This document shows, piece by piece, positions 29,628 through 37,500 of a DNA stretch of 64,000 bases (position 1 is its first letter; the number at the start of each line of letters is the position of its first letter). The stretch spans positions 920,536-984,535 of the forward strand of contig NZ_RQXX01000001.1 in assembly GCF_004011175.1 (NCBI RefSeq). Reading direction: 5' to 3'. The stretch comes from Mesobaculum littorinae. Lineage in GTDB: Bacteria > Pseudomonadota > Alphaproteobacteria > Rhodobacterales > Rhodobacteraceae. The translations under genes were made by a program, and so were the position numbers. The notes below the pieces were generated by a model. It was not told the DNA's origin. It ran no database searches and saw nothing but the letters and a program-made list of their open reading frames with translations.

Positions 29628-30937
29628 TACTGGAAGTCGCGGATCGAGATTGCGCGCATGATCTCGCGCCGGACAAGCTTGCGCACGTTGCGCGTGATGC
29701 GCTCGCCCAGGGCACCCTGAAGCTCTTCGCGCACGATCTCGGCCACCATGTCGCGCAGCGTCTCCTCGTCCAGCACAGCCTCTTCGGACATGTCGACCTC
29801 GGGCTCCGCGGGCGGGCTTGGAACACCGGGCGCCGCATCCAAAGCGTCTTGCCGATGCGTGGGCGCCTCGGCCTCGAACGACCGCGCAAGGGCCGCATCG
29901 AAGCGGCGCGCCTCGGCCCGATAGGATTCTTCGGCATCGGCGAACAGCTCGGCGTCCTCGGCCCCCTCACCCACGTCCGCATGGGCCTGCGCACCGGGCG
30001 CCGCGCCGTCGTCACCGCCATAGATCAACCCGGCGATCAGGTCGTCGGTCTCGTCCCACTCCCCCTCATCGGCCGCCTCGGCCGTCGTCGGGGTCCAATC
30101 TATCGAAGACTGTGCGTCTCCTTCCCACGACTCTACCTGCCATTCCGCCGCTTCCCAGGCCGCGTCGTCGTGGCCATCCGCGTCGGTCGGGCCTTCCTCG
30201 ACTGCCCCGGAAGCATTCACGTTGCGGGCGGCGGCCTCTTCAAAGTCAATGACGGTGTGCAGAACGCTGCGCGTTTCCCGTTCGAGCAGCTCGCGAAAGC
30301 TCGGAGCATGGGTCGCGTCGGGATCCCCGACAGGGGCGGCGGGGTCGTTGGCCCCCTCGGGATGACCTGCGGACGAAGCCTCGGGGCCGGGATGGTCGTC
30401 GCGCGGCGCCTGGGGCGTGCGGGACAGAATCCGGGTCGGGCGGTGCTGTTCGGTATCCTCGCTTCCGTCCGGCTCGAACTCGAAGGCACGGGCGTTGACG
30501 GCCGCCTCAAGCTCGGCAATGCGGTCCTCAAGCGTCTGTACCCGACGCGCACGCTGCGCCTCGGCATCGTCGTCCGTTCCGGCGCCAGCCAAGGACCGTT
30601 GCGAAACGAATTGCGGCGGAAGGAAATCGCTGTCGGGCTCGTCAGCCGCAGGAAAATCCGGTTGCCCGGCCGCCCCATCCGCAGTCCGGGCCACTTGGCC
30701 TGCCGACACGTCATCGGTTTTGGCATCGGTGTCCGTGTCCGTGTCCGTATCAGAGTCAGAGACGCGGAAATCCGGGGTCAGAACCAGTCGGGCGGCAGGT
30801 TCGGGGTCTGCACGACCGTGGCGCGTCGACATGTCCGGCCACCGGCGGTCGGGACGCACGCCCCCATCGGTGGAGACGAGCCGGCGCACGGACGCCAGCA
30901 CATCTTCGATTTCCGCACTGCTTACCCTGTCGGACAT
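29627..30937 (-). CDS. PopZ-like (DUF2497-type) acidic polar-organising protein, candidate
   Basis: The 436-residue protein is mostly acidic, proline-poor and disordered between two short ordered ends. The N-terminal helix SSAEIEDVLASVRRLVS (residues 6-22) resembles the PopZ start MEEILASIRRIIS. The C-terminal 45 residues (LDEETLRDMVAEIVREELQ ... ITRNVRKLVRREIMRAI) have the helical, REEI-containing pattern of the PopZ oligomerisation end. In Caulobacter and Rhizobiales popZ lies between valS and tolC; here the order is valS, cobQ, this gene, tolC, pcm. No known catalytic motif is present. Identity is inferred, as the length and the central acidic region differ from classical PopZ. Confidence 0.6.
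   Translation of the reverse strand: MSDRVSSAEIEDVLASVRRLVSTDGGVRPDRRWPDMSTRHGRADPEPAARLVLTPDFRVSDSDTDTDTDTDAKTDDVSAGQVARTADGAAGQPDFPAADEPDSDFLPPQFVSQRSLAGAGTDDDAEAQRARRVQTLEDRIAELEAAVNARAFEFEPDGSEDTEQHRPTRILSRTPQAPRDDHPGPEASSAGHPEGANDPAAPVGDPDATHAPSFRELLERETRSVLHTVIDFEEAAARNVNASGAVEEGPTDADGHDDAAWEAAEWQVESWEGDAQSSIDWTPTTAEAADEGEWDETDDLIAGLIYGGDDGAAPGAQAHADVGEGAEDAELFADAEESYRAEARRFDAALARSFEAEAPTHRQDALDAAPGVPSPPAEPEVDMSEEAVLDEETLRDMVAEIVREELQGALGERITRNVRKLVRREIMRAISIRDFQ
30729..30752 (-). repeat. Hexanucleotide repeat encoding Thr-Asp/Ser-Asp units
   Basis: Three to four tandem copies of GTGTCC (plus strand) encode an SDTDTDTDTD run in the disordered part of the PopZ-like protein. Such a run can change length by slippage without breaking the frame. 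Confidence 0.75.
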
Positions 30938-31034
30938 GGTTCTGCCTCTTGCTGCTCAAGAGGAAGTCTACCCGTTCAGGCGTTAGCGCACAATGTATTG
31001 TGCCCTTCGCCCTACGGAGTGCCGGGTGTTGCCG

Positions 31035-32525
31035 TCAGTTGCGGCCCAGCCCCTTCAGGACACGGTCCAGTCGTTCGCCCTGCGGGCTGACCTCGCGCAG
31101 GGGCGCGTCCTCGACCGCATTGTAATAGGCCGAGGGGTCGTAGGTCACGATGCCCAGCCCCAGATGATCGACGGTCAAAAGCCCCATGGATCGCAGAACG
31201 GCATAGATCGCGACGTAGCGATTGATCTCGGCCGTGATACGGGTTTGCCGCGCGTCAAGAAGGTCCTGTTCGGCGTCGAGAACGTCGAGCGTGGTGCGCG
31301 CGCCCAGCGTCGCCTCTTCCTGCACGCCGCGGAAGGCCAGCGTGGCGGCCCGCACCTGTTCGTCGGTCGCGCCAAGGCTCGCGATCGACACCGAAAGCTG
31401 CGCCCAGGCATTGCCCACGGCCTGTTCGACGTTCTGGCGCGTCACGTAAAGCGCCGCGCGCTGCGAATCCCGGTTGGCCTGCGCCTGCCGGATGCCCGAG
31501 CTGATGGCGCCGCCCTGGTAGATCGGGCCAGACAGCTCGATCCCGACCGAGGATGTATCGTCGAAGTCCTGATCGACCGACACGCGGGCATTTCCGGACA
31601 GCGACGGACGGGTCGCGGCCTCGGCCCGGTCGATGTTGATCTCGGCCACCGTAACCTGCCGCATCGCCTGCCGGATCTGCGGGTGGGTGCGCACCGCGAC
31701 GGAGAGCGCCGCGGCCTGGGTGTCGGGGATCTGCGGTGCGGCGGGGGGCTGCGCCAGCGCGCCGGGATAGTTGCCGACGGCGGCCTTGTATTCCTCGCGC
31801 GCGACCTGAAGGTCGCCCTGCGCCGCTGCCAGACCGCTGCGTGCCTCGGCCAGCCGGGCCTCGGCGAGCGACACGTCGGTGCGCGTGACCTCGCCCACCT
31901 CGAACCGGTCGCGCGCGGCGTCCAGTTCGCGGGTGATGAGGCCCAGGTTGTTCTGCCGCAGGTTCACGACCGCCGCCGCCTGCCGCACCGACATGTAAGC
32001 ATCGACGGCCCGGAACAGCACCTGCTGTTCGATGTCGACCAGCGCCTCGCGGGTGGCCAGCACGGTTTCCTTGGCCGCGTCGATCGCCAGCTGGTTGCGC
32101 CCGAAATCGTAAAGCGTCATCGACGCCGAAAGCGCCGCGGACGAGGACAGCTCGTCCCCCAGCTGGGTGTTCGTGTAGGTGCTGCCCAGGACATAGCTTA
32201 TCACCGGACGGGTCGCCGCGACGGCCTGTGCAACGTCTTCGTCGGTCGCGCGCAGAAGCGCCCGGTTCTGATCCAGCAGCCCGCTTTGGCGATAGGCCGC
32301 GATCAGCGCATCGGTCAGCGTTTCCGCCCCTGCGCGCATCGGGGCAAGCGCCGGAAGCGCGATCAGCGTCATGGCGCAGGCGGTGCGTGCCAGCCGGCGT
32401 GCCAGGCTTGGCCGTCGGGGACGGCCAAGGGAAGCGTCGGGAATGGTCCCCCCGACTGCGGGGTCAGCGGCGATCTGCCCGGCGGCGGGACGAGAGAAGG
32501 TCTGCAGGGTCACGAGTTTCGGCAT
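31035..32525 (-). CDS. tolC: TolC-family outer-membrane channel
   Basis: TolC proteins form the outer-membrane tunnel of type I secretion and drug efflux systems. The mature part shows the duplicated OEP repeats with long helices (ARDRFEVGEVTRTDVSLAEARLAEA, ARSGLAAAQGDLQVAREEYKAAVG) and the late ATLGARTTLDVLDAEQDLLDARQTRITAEINRY segment, all in TolC order. The signal peptide is MTLIALPALAPMRAGA, but the open frame begins 51 residues earlier at the ATG at 32525, giving a long arginine-rich leader. A start at 32372 would give a normal signal peptide. It lies 26 bases downstream of pcm. Confidence 0.9.
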   Translation of the reverse strand: MPKLVTLQTFSRPAAGQIAADPAVGGTIPDASLGRPRRPSLARRLARTACAMTLIALPALAPMRAGAETLTDALIAAYRQSGLLDQNRALLRATDEDVAQAVAATRPVISYVLGSTYTNTQLGDELSSSAALSASMTLYDFGRNQLAIDAAKETVLATREALVDIEQQVLFRAVDAYMSVRQAAAVVNLRQNNLGLITRELDAARDRFEVGEVTRTDVSLAEARLAEARSGLAAAQGDLQVAREEYKAAVGNYPGALAQPPAAPQIPDTQAAALSVAVRTHPQIRQAMRQVTVAEINIDRAEAATRPSLSGNARVSVDQDFDDTSSVGIELSGPIYQGGAISSGIRQAQANRDSQRAALYVTRQNVEQAVGNAWAQLSVSIASLGATDEQVRAATLAFRGVQEEATLGARTTLDVLDAEQDLLDARQTRITAEINRYVAIYAVLRSMGLLTVDHLGLGIVTYDPSAYYNAVEDAPLREVSPQGERLDRVLKGLGRN

Positions 32526-32551
32526 CCCAGCTTTGCGCGATGAGCGCGTGA

Positions 32552-33205
32552 TCAGAAGACGAAGGCGGCCTCGGCCTCGAAGCCCGGAAGAATCGGGGCC
32601 CCCGCGTTGAAGGCGAAGCGCCACGTGATGGCGCCATCGATCTTGTGCCCGACCCGGACCACGCCAAGACGCCCCTCGACGAAGATCGCGACGATGCGCC
32701 CGCCCTCGGCCAGCTGGTCGGTCAGCGCCTGCGGGATCCGGGCCACACCGCCTTCGACGATGATCGCGTCATAGGGGCCGTGCTGCGGCGCGCCATCGGC
32801 CAGCGGCCCGGTGACGACGGCGACATTGTCGGCTCCGAATTCTGAGAGAGCGCCCTCGGCCTCGGCGGCCATGGCCTCATCCGGTTCGACGGCGACAACG
32901 GCTTCCGCCAGCCGCGACAGGACCGCGGCCGAGTAGCCGAACGCGGGCCCGAGATCGAGCACCAGCTCGTCAGGGCCCACGTCGATCGCGTCGAGCATCT
33001 TGGCGAAGGTACGCGGTTCCAGGATCGCCCGTCCCTGCCCCAACTCCATGTTGGCGCCGGCATAGGCGGATTCGCGTTTTTCGGACGGCACGAAATCTTC
33101 GCGCGGAACTGTTAGCATCGCGTCGATGATCGGAAATTTGGTCACGTCCGAGGGACGCACCTGAGTATCCACCATCATCACCCGGCGGCGCGTGTAATCT
33201 GTCAT
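32552..33205 (-). CDS. pcm: Protein-L-isoaspartate O-methyltransferase family protein
   Basis: The 217-residue protein has the PCMT pattern: [22 protein letters not shown] at the start, the REDFVP segment, and a SAM-binding motif [20 protein letters not shown] near residue 83. The [11 protein letters not shown] and [11 protein letters not shown] segments follow. It should methylate damaged isoaspartyl residues in proteins using SAM. The first glycine-rich loop reads GPAFG where GTGSG is usual, so activity may be reduced. It opens a pcm-tolC transcript whose promoter is in the gap upstream. Confidence 0.87.
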   Translation of the reverse strand: MTDYTRRRVMMVDTQVRPSDVTKFPIIDAMLTVPREDFVPSEKRESAYAGANMELGQGRAILEPRTFAKMLDAIDVGPDELVLDLGPAFGYSAAVLSRLAEAVVAVEPDEAMAAEAEGALSEFGADNVAVVTGPLADGAPQHGPYDAIIVEGGVARIPQALTDQLAEGGRIVAIFVEGRLGVVRVGHKIDGAITWRFAFNAGAPILPGFEAEAAFVF

Positions 33206-33734
33206 GGGACTGAACTCTTCGGTTCAAAGTACTGCTTGGGCCGGTTTGACACATCCCACCCGGACGGGCAACCTCGCAGACGCTGCATCGGGTGCGGGAG
33301 CGCGGATATTGTGCGAAGTATCGGCTCTCGGCGCCCTTGTCGGGGCAAAGGTTACTGACCATTCCAAGCCTGAGTTTCTCCGGCCCCTCGCCGGCCGCGG
33401 CGCCGGAACCGCCCTTCGGGCGGCGCTCTCGCCTCCAGCCGAAACTGCAGACTGGCTGCACACCGACGTATTTTCGCTGCAAGCCCACCCCGCATCTGCA
33501 CGATCGCAAGCAGCCGGTGCGCGCAAGCTGACATCTCTCGAAGGCGGCGAGGCCTCCATAATGTGGCGCCAGTCATTGGAGAGGCACGGCAATGCAGCGT
33601 TAACCGAGCAGCCGGAGGGCATCGGATGACCCTCGCTGACTGCCGCCAAGGGCCCAGCCGACGCCCCCTGTTCAGAAACCGGCTTGAAGCCCGTCTGGAT
33701 GGCAGCTAAGAGACGCGGCATTGGCACGGCCTTC
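33206..33734. other. Gap upstream of pcm without a supported gene
   Basis: These 529 bases hold the pcm promoter and long frames on both strands (for example 33224-33883 minus and 33204-33629 plus). None has a ribosome-binding site or recognisable domain, and the minus frame reads through the tRNA-Cys gene, so I do not call them. A CGCCGGAACCGCCCTTCGGG-type GC hairpin lies around 33395-33430. Confidence 0.55.
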
Positions 33735-33808
33735 GGCGAGTTGGCGGAGTGGTTACGCAGCGGATTGCAAATCCGTGTACACCGGTTCGATTCCGGTACT
33801 CGCCTCCA
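33735..33808 (+). tRNA. tRNA-Cys (GCA)
   Basis: The acceptor stem GGCGAGT pairs with ACTCGCC. The anticodon loop TTGCAAA gives anticodon GCA, the T arm is CCGGTTCGATTCCGG, the discriminator base is T, and CCA is encoded. It marks the left boundary of the mobile region; no duplicated 3' end of this tRNA was found at the other side. Confidence 0.97.
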
Positions 33809-33934
33809 AAATCCACCCCAAGATGTTGTTGTTAAGAGATATTTTGAGTGGATCAGCTTTGAACCAGCCATCCTACCCGCCAAAATCTATGTGCTCAGAT
33901 TTTCTCGATTGTTAGGCTCTGGACTCATTGAGTT

Positions 33935-34116
33935 TCACAGCCAGTAGATGACGACTGCTGCGAGAGCGATGGCGGAGAAGAATGCCTTGGGGCACCTGTC
34001 GTATCGGGTTGCTACGCGGCGCCAGTCCTTGAGCCTACCGAACATGATTTCGATACGGTTGCGCCGTTTGTAGCGACGCTTGTCGTATTTCACGGTCGTC
34101 TTGCGTTGCTTTCGAC
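33935..34116 (-). pseudogene. IS5-family transposase, C-terminal part (cut off by transposon)
   Basis: The reading frame gives RKQRKTTVKYDKRRYKRRN and then RIEIMFGRLKDWRRVATRYD and CPKAFFSAIALAAVVIYWL, the conserved end of IS427-type transposases with the final catalytic Glu (RIE). Codons before RKQ come from the inserted transposon. The missing N-terminal part is at 49781-50356, separated by the 15.7-kb insertion. The reading frame is otherwise undamaged, so the insertion is probably fairly recent. Confidence 0.9.
34109..34116. repeat. 8-bp target site duplication, left copy
   Basis: CTTTCGAC directly precedes the left terminal repeat and is identical to 49773-49780. Eight-base duplications are typical of IS66-family transposition. 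Confidence 0.93.
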
Positions 34117-34137
34117 GTAAGCGTTGCATCTGACCCC
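34117..34137 (+). repeat. Left terminal inverted repeat of the transposon
   Basis: The 21 bases starting GTAAGCGTTGCATCTG are the exact reverse complement of 49752-49772; weaker similarity (about 9 of 15) extends inward. Confidence 0.93.
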
Positions 34138-34173
34138 GCGAGTGGCATCTAGCTAGCACACTCCATTGCTCGT

Positions 34174-34196
34174 ATATTGGCGCGCAGCGCCAATAT
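34174..34196. repeat. Perfect 10-bp hairpin near the left transposon end
   Basis: ATATTGGCGC and GCGCCAATAT are separated by GCA, 57 bases inside the left end. No T-tract follows in either direction. It could end the DUF3644 operon transcript, which stops about 100 bases away, or be a structural site for transposition. Otherwise the 34138-34291 stretch shows no gene. Confidence 0.6.
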
Positions 34197-34291
34197 GAAA
34201 CAGTAAATGCTAGACATTCCCGGCCCTGATCCGACCCTCGCGCTCGGCACGGTAGATGGCCTGTATCAGATCACTGCTCCTTGACGCCCAG

Positions 34292-35491
34292 CTACACTTT
34301 CTTCGGTCGCGTCCACCCTTCGTCGAGCTTCTCGAGCACCTTCTCCAGCCAGTTTTCGTACCAATACCAAGTGTTCGCGACCTTCACGCCATAACCTTTG
34401 CCGGGATTGCGGGCATCAAGCTGCTGGAAGAGCTTGGTGTGATCGTACATACTGAACGCGGCGTGTCCTGCCGCCTTCACCTTCGTGACGATCTCGCCAG
34501 GCAGATATTTCGGTCGCTCGACCTCCTTCAACAGAACCCGCTCGACGGCCTCTGCTTCCGGAGAGCCTGGTTTGATGAACTCCACCGCGAGATCCGCCTT
34601 GCTGGCTTTGCTTGCGACCTTCGGGACGAAGGCGACGCGGAACCGGAATTTCGGGTCCTTCTGCTCATGCTCCGAAAGCGCCTCATGGAAGGCGTCCATG
34701 GCAGTCGCAATATGCGCCGGTAGGTCGGTAGCGATCAGGCTTTGCCGCTGTACACCGTCGAAAGTTACAAATTGCAACGCGATAGGAAGCCGCTTCTCTA
34801 GGGCGAATTCGCGTCCGAAGAGGTCCTTGATGGTATCGTTGAAGTTGATGCAGCAGGCCTGCAGTTTCGCGCTAAGCGCATCGTCGATCCTGTTGGTGGA
34901 CCGATGCTCGATCTCGTTCCTGATCTCGATCAGGAATTTGAGATTATTGACGACGCCGCTTTGGAGGGGACAGGCACCAGTCGAGATGCACTGGCTCAGT
35001 TCCCAGTATTTCTCGGCTCCGGATGGCGTGCGTTCAACAACGCCGGCCTTCTTGTGCCGGTAGTCGATGCCTTCGCGCTTATAATAGGCGTGCATTAGAT
35101 AGGTCCACGCGATGATCGCGGTGACTATGAAGAGTTCGGCCCTAAAGTAGAGACCGGCGCTATTGAATGTGTGGACGGCAGCGATCATGGCTTCACGCGC
35201 TTTGACAAGCAGCTCGTCGCCTTGGAGGTGGAGGCCGGTTTTGGGATCAATGTCCGGCCAACTGTCCAGAAAGGTATCGAGCTCATCATCAGACGCGGCC
35301 TTGATGGCCTTGTGCTTCGTGCCGTCCTTTATCTCGGAAATGCGTGCGTTGTTGATCGAGCGCGTCGGTCGGGAGAAGTACGCTTGGATATCCTGGGGCA
35401 CGAATTTGCGGGACAACATCGCCTTGACGATCGCGACCTCCCACTTCTCAAGCGTATTACCTGGTCGCCTCGCCAAATTAGTGCCCCCCAT
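34292..35491 (-). CDS. DUF3644 protein with HEPN-like RNxxxH motif
   Basis: The 399-residue protein has the DUF3644 layout: KWEVAIVKAMLSRKF.PQDIQAYFSRPTRSINNARISEI near the N-terminus, GDELLVKAREAMIAAVHTFN, a YFRAELFIVTAIIAWTYLMHAYY helix, KYWEL..C, and FLIEIRNEIEHR at residues 187-197. The R191-N-x3-H196 motif is the active-site pattern of HEPN ribonucleases, so RNA cleavage is a reasonable but untested guess. The C-terminal 150 residues (GKGYGVKVANTWYWYENWL) look like a separate nucleic-acid-binding module. It is the last gene of a three-gene operon, 24 bases after its neighbour. Confidence 0.82.
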   Translation of the reverse strand: MGGTNLARRPGNTLEKWEVAIVKAMLSRKFVPQDIQAYFSRPTRSINNARISEIKDGTKHKAIKAASDDELDTFLDSWPDIDPKTGLHLQGDELLVKAREAMIAAVHTFNSAGLYFRAELFIVTAIIAWTYLMHAYYKREGIDYRHKKAGVVERTPSGAEKYWELSQCISTGACPLQSGVVNNLKFLIEIRNEIEHRSTNRIDDALSAKLQACCINFNDTIKDLFGREFALEKRLPIALQFVTFDGVQRQSLIATDLPAHIATAMDAFHEALSEHEQKDPKFRFRVAFVPKVASKASKADLAVEFIKPGSPEAEAVERVLLKEVERPKYLPGEIVTKVKAAGHAAFSMYDHTKLFQQLDARNPGKGYGVKVANTWYWYENWLEKVLEKLDEGWTRPKKV

Positions 35492-35515
35492 ACCTTGTCT
35501 GAATTGTTCGTGTTT

Positions 35516-36454
35516 TCAATCGTTGCCGTAGTCCGGCTCGTATTCCATTTCGCGTTCCTGCTGGTCTTCATGGATGTAGCTGAGACCGGAGGCATCAATT
35601 TCGTCGCTTCCCATGAGCATCAGGTCGCACGTCGGGCAGCGGAACTCCTCGCCGAGAAACTCCCGGTCGACGATTTCCCAGATCGCGTACTCATCGCGCT
35701 CCTCGCTAATCTCCTCGCTGGACTGCTCGCCCGTCATGAAGGCACGGCATTTGCAGGCCGGGCAGCTTTCGACCCAAATCTCGTCGTAGCGTCCCTTGAA
35801 AAGCTCCACCTGATGGTGCGGCTCGCGTAGATCAGCCTCGGCGGCCAAGCGCTCCCGCTCAGACTTCTTCAGTGCGCCGAACCGCTCCTTTGCGGCTTCA
35901 ACGCGTATTTTGACCGCAGCATCGAGGGCGTTTGCTGCCTCTTCGAGTAACTGGCGAGGGGCCTTTGCGTCCGCGGCGCCGAGCCATTTCTCCAGAGATG
36001 ATCCCATCTGGTGCAGAATCGTGTCGCACGCATGCCAATAGCGCGCCTCCCAGGCGTCGAGCCGCATGGTCCTAAATGGGAGGTCTGCTGAGTGCAGCTC
36101 CGCGTTTCGACGCTCGGCAATATCTTGGCAAAACTTCTGCACCGTTTTGTCGAAACGGGGGACAAGGTGAGTGAGCCGTTCGAAAAGAGTCTTTGCGGCG
36201 ATCGTCTTGACGTCGGTAGTCACGTTGATGCCGGCAGCGACGAACATCGATTGCCAGTGTGTCGGATCAACCACGAGGCTGGGGTGTTTCCGAGCCAGCG
36301 CAGCCTTACCGAGTAGCTCGAGCGCGAGCGAGGCCCAGAGCTGGTACTCATCAAGATCGCCGACGCCCTTCCGCGCGAGGGCGCGACCAACGTAGACCTT
36401 CGACTTGGCATGCAGCGCATCGCTGTCGATGGCGATGTAGACATTCTCAGGCAT
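35516..36454 (-). CDS. Uncharacterised protein with HEPN-like motif and C-terminal zinc ribbon
   Basis: The 312-residue protein is largely helical. An N-terminal EYQLWASLALELLGKAALA region and DIAERRNAELHSADL at 112-125 contain R116-N-x3-H121, the HEPN nuclease pattern. The C-terminus has a zinc ribbon with C231, C234 and C236 (ESCPACKC) and C273 and C276 (FRCPTC), a likely nucleic-acid or protein-binding part. The ATG at 36454 is preferred because the longer frame only runs inside the upstream gene, overlapping its stop by 8 bases. I do not recognise a named family. Its operon partners suggest a defence role. Confidence 0.78.
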   Translation of the reverse strand: MPENVYIAIDSDALHAKSKVYVGRALARKGVGDLDEYQLWASLALELLGKAALARKHPSLVVDPTHWQSMFVAAGINVTTDVKTIAAKTLFERLTHLVPRFDKTVQKFCQDIAERRNAELHSADLPFRTMRLDAWEARYWHACDTILHQMGSSLEKWLGAADAKAPRQLLEEAANALDAAVKIRVEAAKERFGALKKSERERLAAEADLREPHHQVELFKGRYDEIWVESCPACKCRAFMTGEQSSEEISEERDEYAIWEIVDREFLGEEFRCPTCDLMLMGSDEIDASGLSYIHEDQQEREMEYEPDYGND

Positions 36455-37133
36455 CGATGAGAATCCTCGCGAGGCTTCGGCCGGACCCGTGGGCCGACCG
36501 GCTGCGTCCGTGTAGGACGCGCCAGTTGTCAATGATTAGGATGTCGCCCTGCCGCCAATGAAGCGCGTACGAATGGGCGCGCGTAATCCTGTCCGCGACT
36601 AGTTGCATAGCTTCTCGGCCACGCTCGCCCAGAGGCTCAAGGCAGCCGGGATCGTAGCGCAGAAACGTTCCGCCCGGCGCAAGGATGGTCGAATAGAAGG
36701 ATCGTCGACCAGTGCGAACGAGGACAGGTGCCTCTTCGAGAAGCGCAAGCTCCTCGCGCTCAAAGCCGAGCTTGCGCCAATCGAGCAACGTCGTTGCCGC
36801 AGGTGTCTCGCCTGGATCGATACACCCGAGAAGCAGGTAGCGGCATGGTCTCGGGCGATGACTGAGTTCAATATGAAACGGCAAAGCGCCTAACCCATAT
36901 TGCGCGCTCAGGGATCGTGGATGCGCATCTTCGGCGACAATCGGTTGGACAACCTCACGTAGTTGCCCCGAACGTCCGGCAACACGGGTGCCTAGGCAAT
37001 CGCCTAGCTTGACCATCTCCTGCAGTATCGCGTCGGAGGTCTCTCCATCGCTTCGATGGAGAGACCAGCCGCTCTCGTACAATGGTCCGGAATCTTGTTC
37101 GGGATCCGAGACGACGACGTCGCCTGCAGTCAT
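36447..37133 (-). CDS. TauD/TfdA-like Fe(II)/2-oxoglutarate dioxygenase-like protein
   Basis: The protein carries a plausible facial triad. Counting from the alternative GTG start at 37160, these are H96-x-E98 in LPFHIELSH, H217 in NWRVLHGR and the 2-oxoglutarate-binding R232 in SLARILIDA. Surrounding strands (RYLLLGC, TLLDW, WRQGDILIIDN) fit the double-stranded beta-helix of the TauD/clavaminate synthase group. HxE rather than HxD is a permitted variant in that group. I prefer the ATG at 37133 (AGGG seven bases before it) over the GTG at 37160, which has no ribosome-binding site. It heads the operon with the HEPN-like and DUF3644 genes; its substrate is unknown. Confidence 0.72.
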   Translation of the reverse strand: MTAGDVVVSDPEQDSGPLYESGWSLHRSDGETSDAILQEMVKLGDCLGTRVAGRSGQLREVVQPIVAEDAHPRSLSAQYGLGALPFHIELSHRPRPCRYLLLGCIDPGETPAATTLLDWRKLGFEREELALLEEAPVLVRTGRRSFYSTILAPGGTFLRYDPGCLEPLGERGREAMQLVADRITRAHSYALHWRQGDILIIDNWRVLHGRSRSAHGSGRSLARILIDA

Positions 37134-37165
37134 CTGGCAGCCCTGGATTGCTTTCTTCACAGCAC

Positions 37166-37196
37166 AATATAATCAATGCTTAATGCAGTGCGTCAA
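37166..37196 (-). promoter_or_regulatory. Predicted sigma-70 promoter of the dioxygenase operon
   Basis: On the minus strand TTGACG (37196-37191) is followed after 17-19 bases by ATTATA/TATATT (37173-37166). Transcription would begin close to the GTG at 37160, leaving about 25 bases before the preferred ATG at 37133. Confidence 0.6.
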
Positions 37197-37500
37197 GCGC
37201 CCCTTGCATCGAGCTTCGGTTGACCACAGATTACGGCATGTCCGCTTTCTCGCCAGAGCCATCTGCAGTGAATAGGATGACGAAAAGGCCATGGGCGAAA
37301 TGGCTGCCTTCCCATATTTTCACCTGAAGGCTGATGGGGTAGTTTTCGTCACACACCTGACATTGATCGCTGTCGCAGCGCATATCCAATCCCGCCCTTG
37401 GCCGCGAGCACACCTTTGACCCCACTCTTTAGAAGCCGGTTCGCAGACTGAGGACGCTCCTGATAGCCCGCAAAACGAATGGCTTGCCCGCCGCCACTAG
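37197..37500. other. Non-coding stretch between the dioxygenase operon and tnpC
   Basis: About 300 bases between two minus-strand units. A 64-codon minus frame at 37231-37425 has a CDSDQCQVCDE cluster but no ribosome-binding site or known pattern, and I do not call it. No IS66 end (GTAAGCG) is visible here, so tnpC does not appear to sit in a separate intact IS. Confidence 0.5.

Noticed and set aside
29849-31090. 413-codon plus-strand frame opposite the PopZ-like gene
   Set aside because: It is a shadow of the acidic protein's codons; the opposite strand has ordered ends and conserved synteny.
33224-33883. 219-codon minus-strand frame
   Set aside because: It reads through the tRNA-Cys gene and has no ribosome-binding site.
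37231-37425. 64-codon minus-strand frame with a cysteine cluster
   Set aside because: No ribosome-binding site and no recognisable fold; not enough to call a gene.
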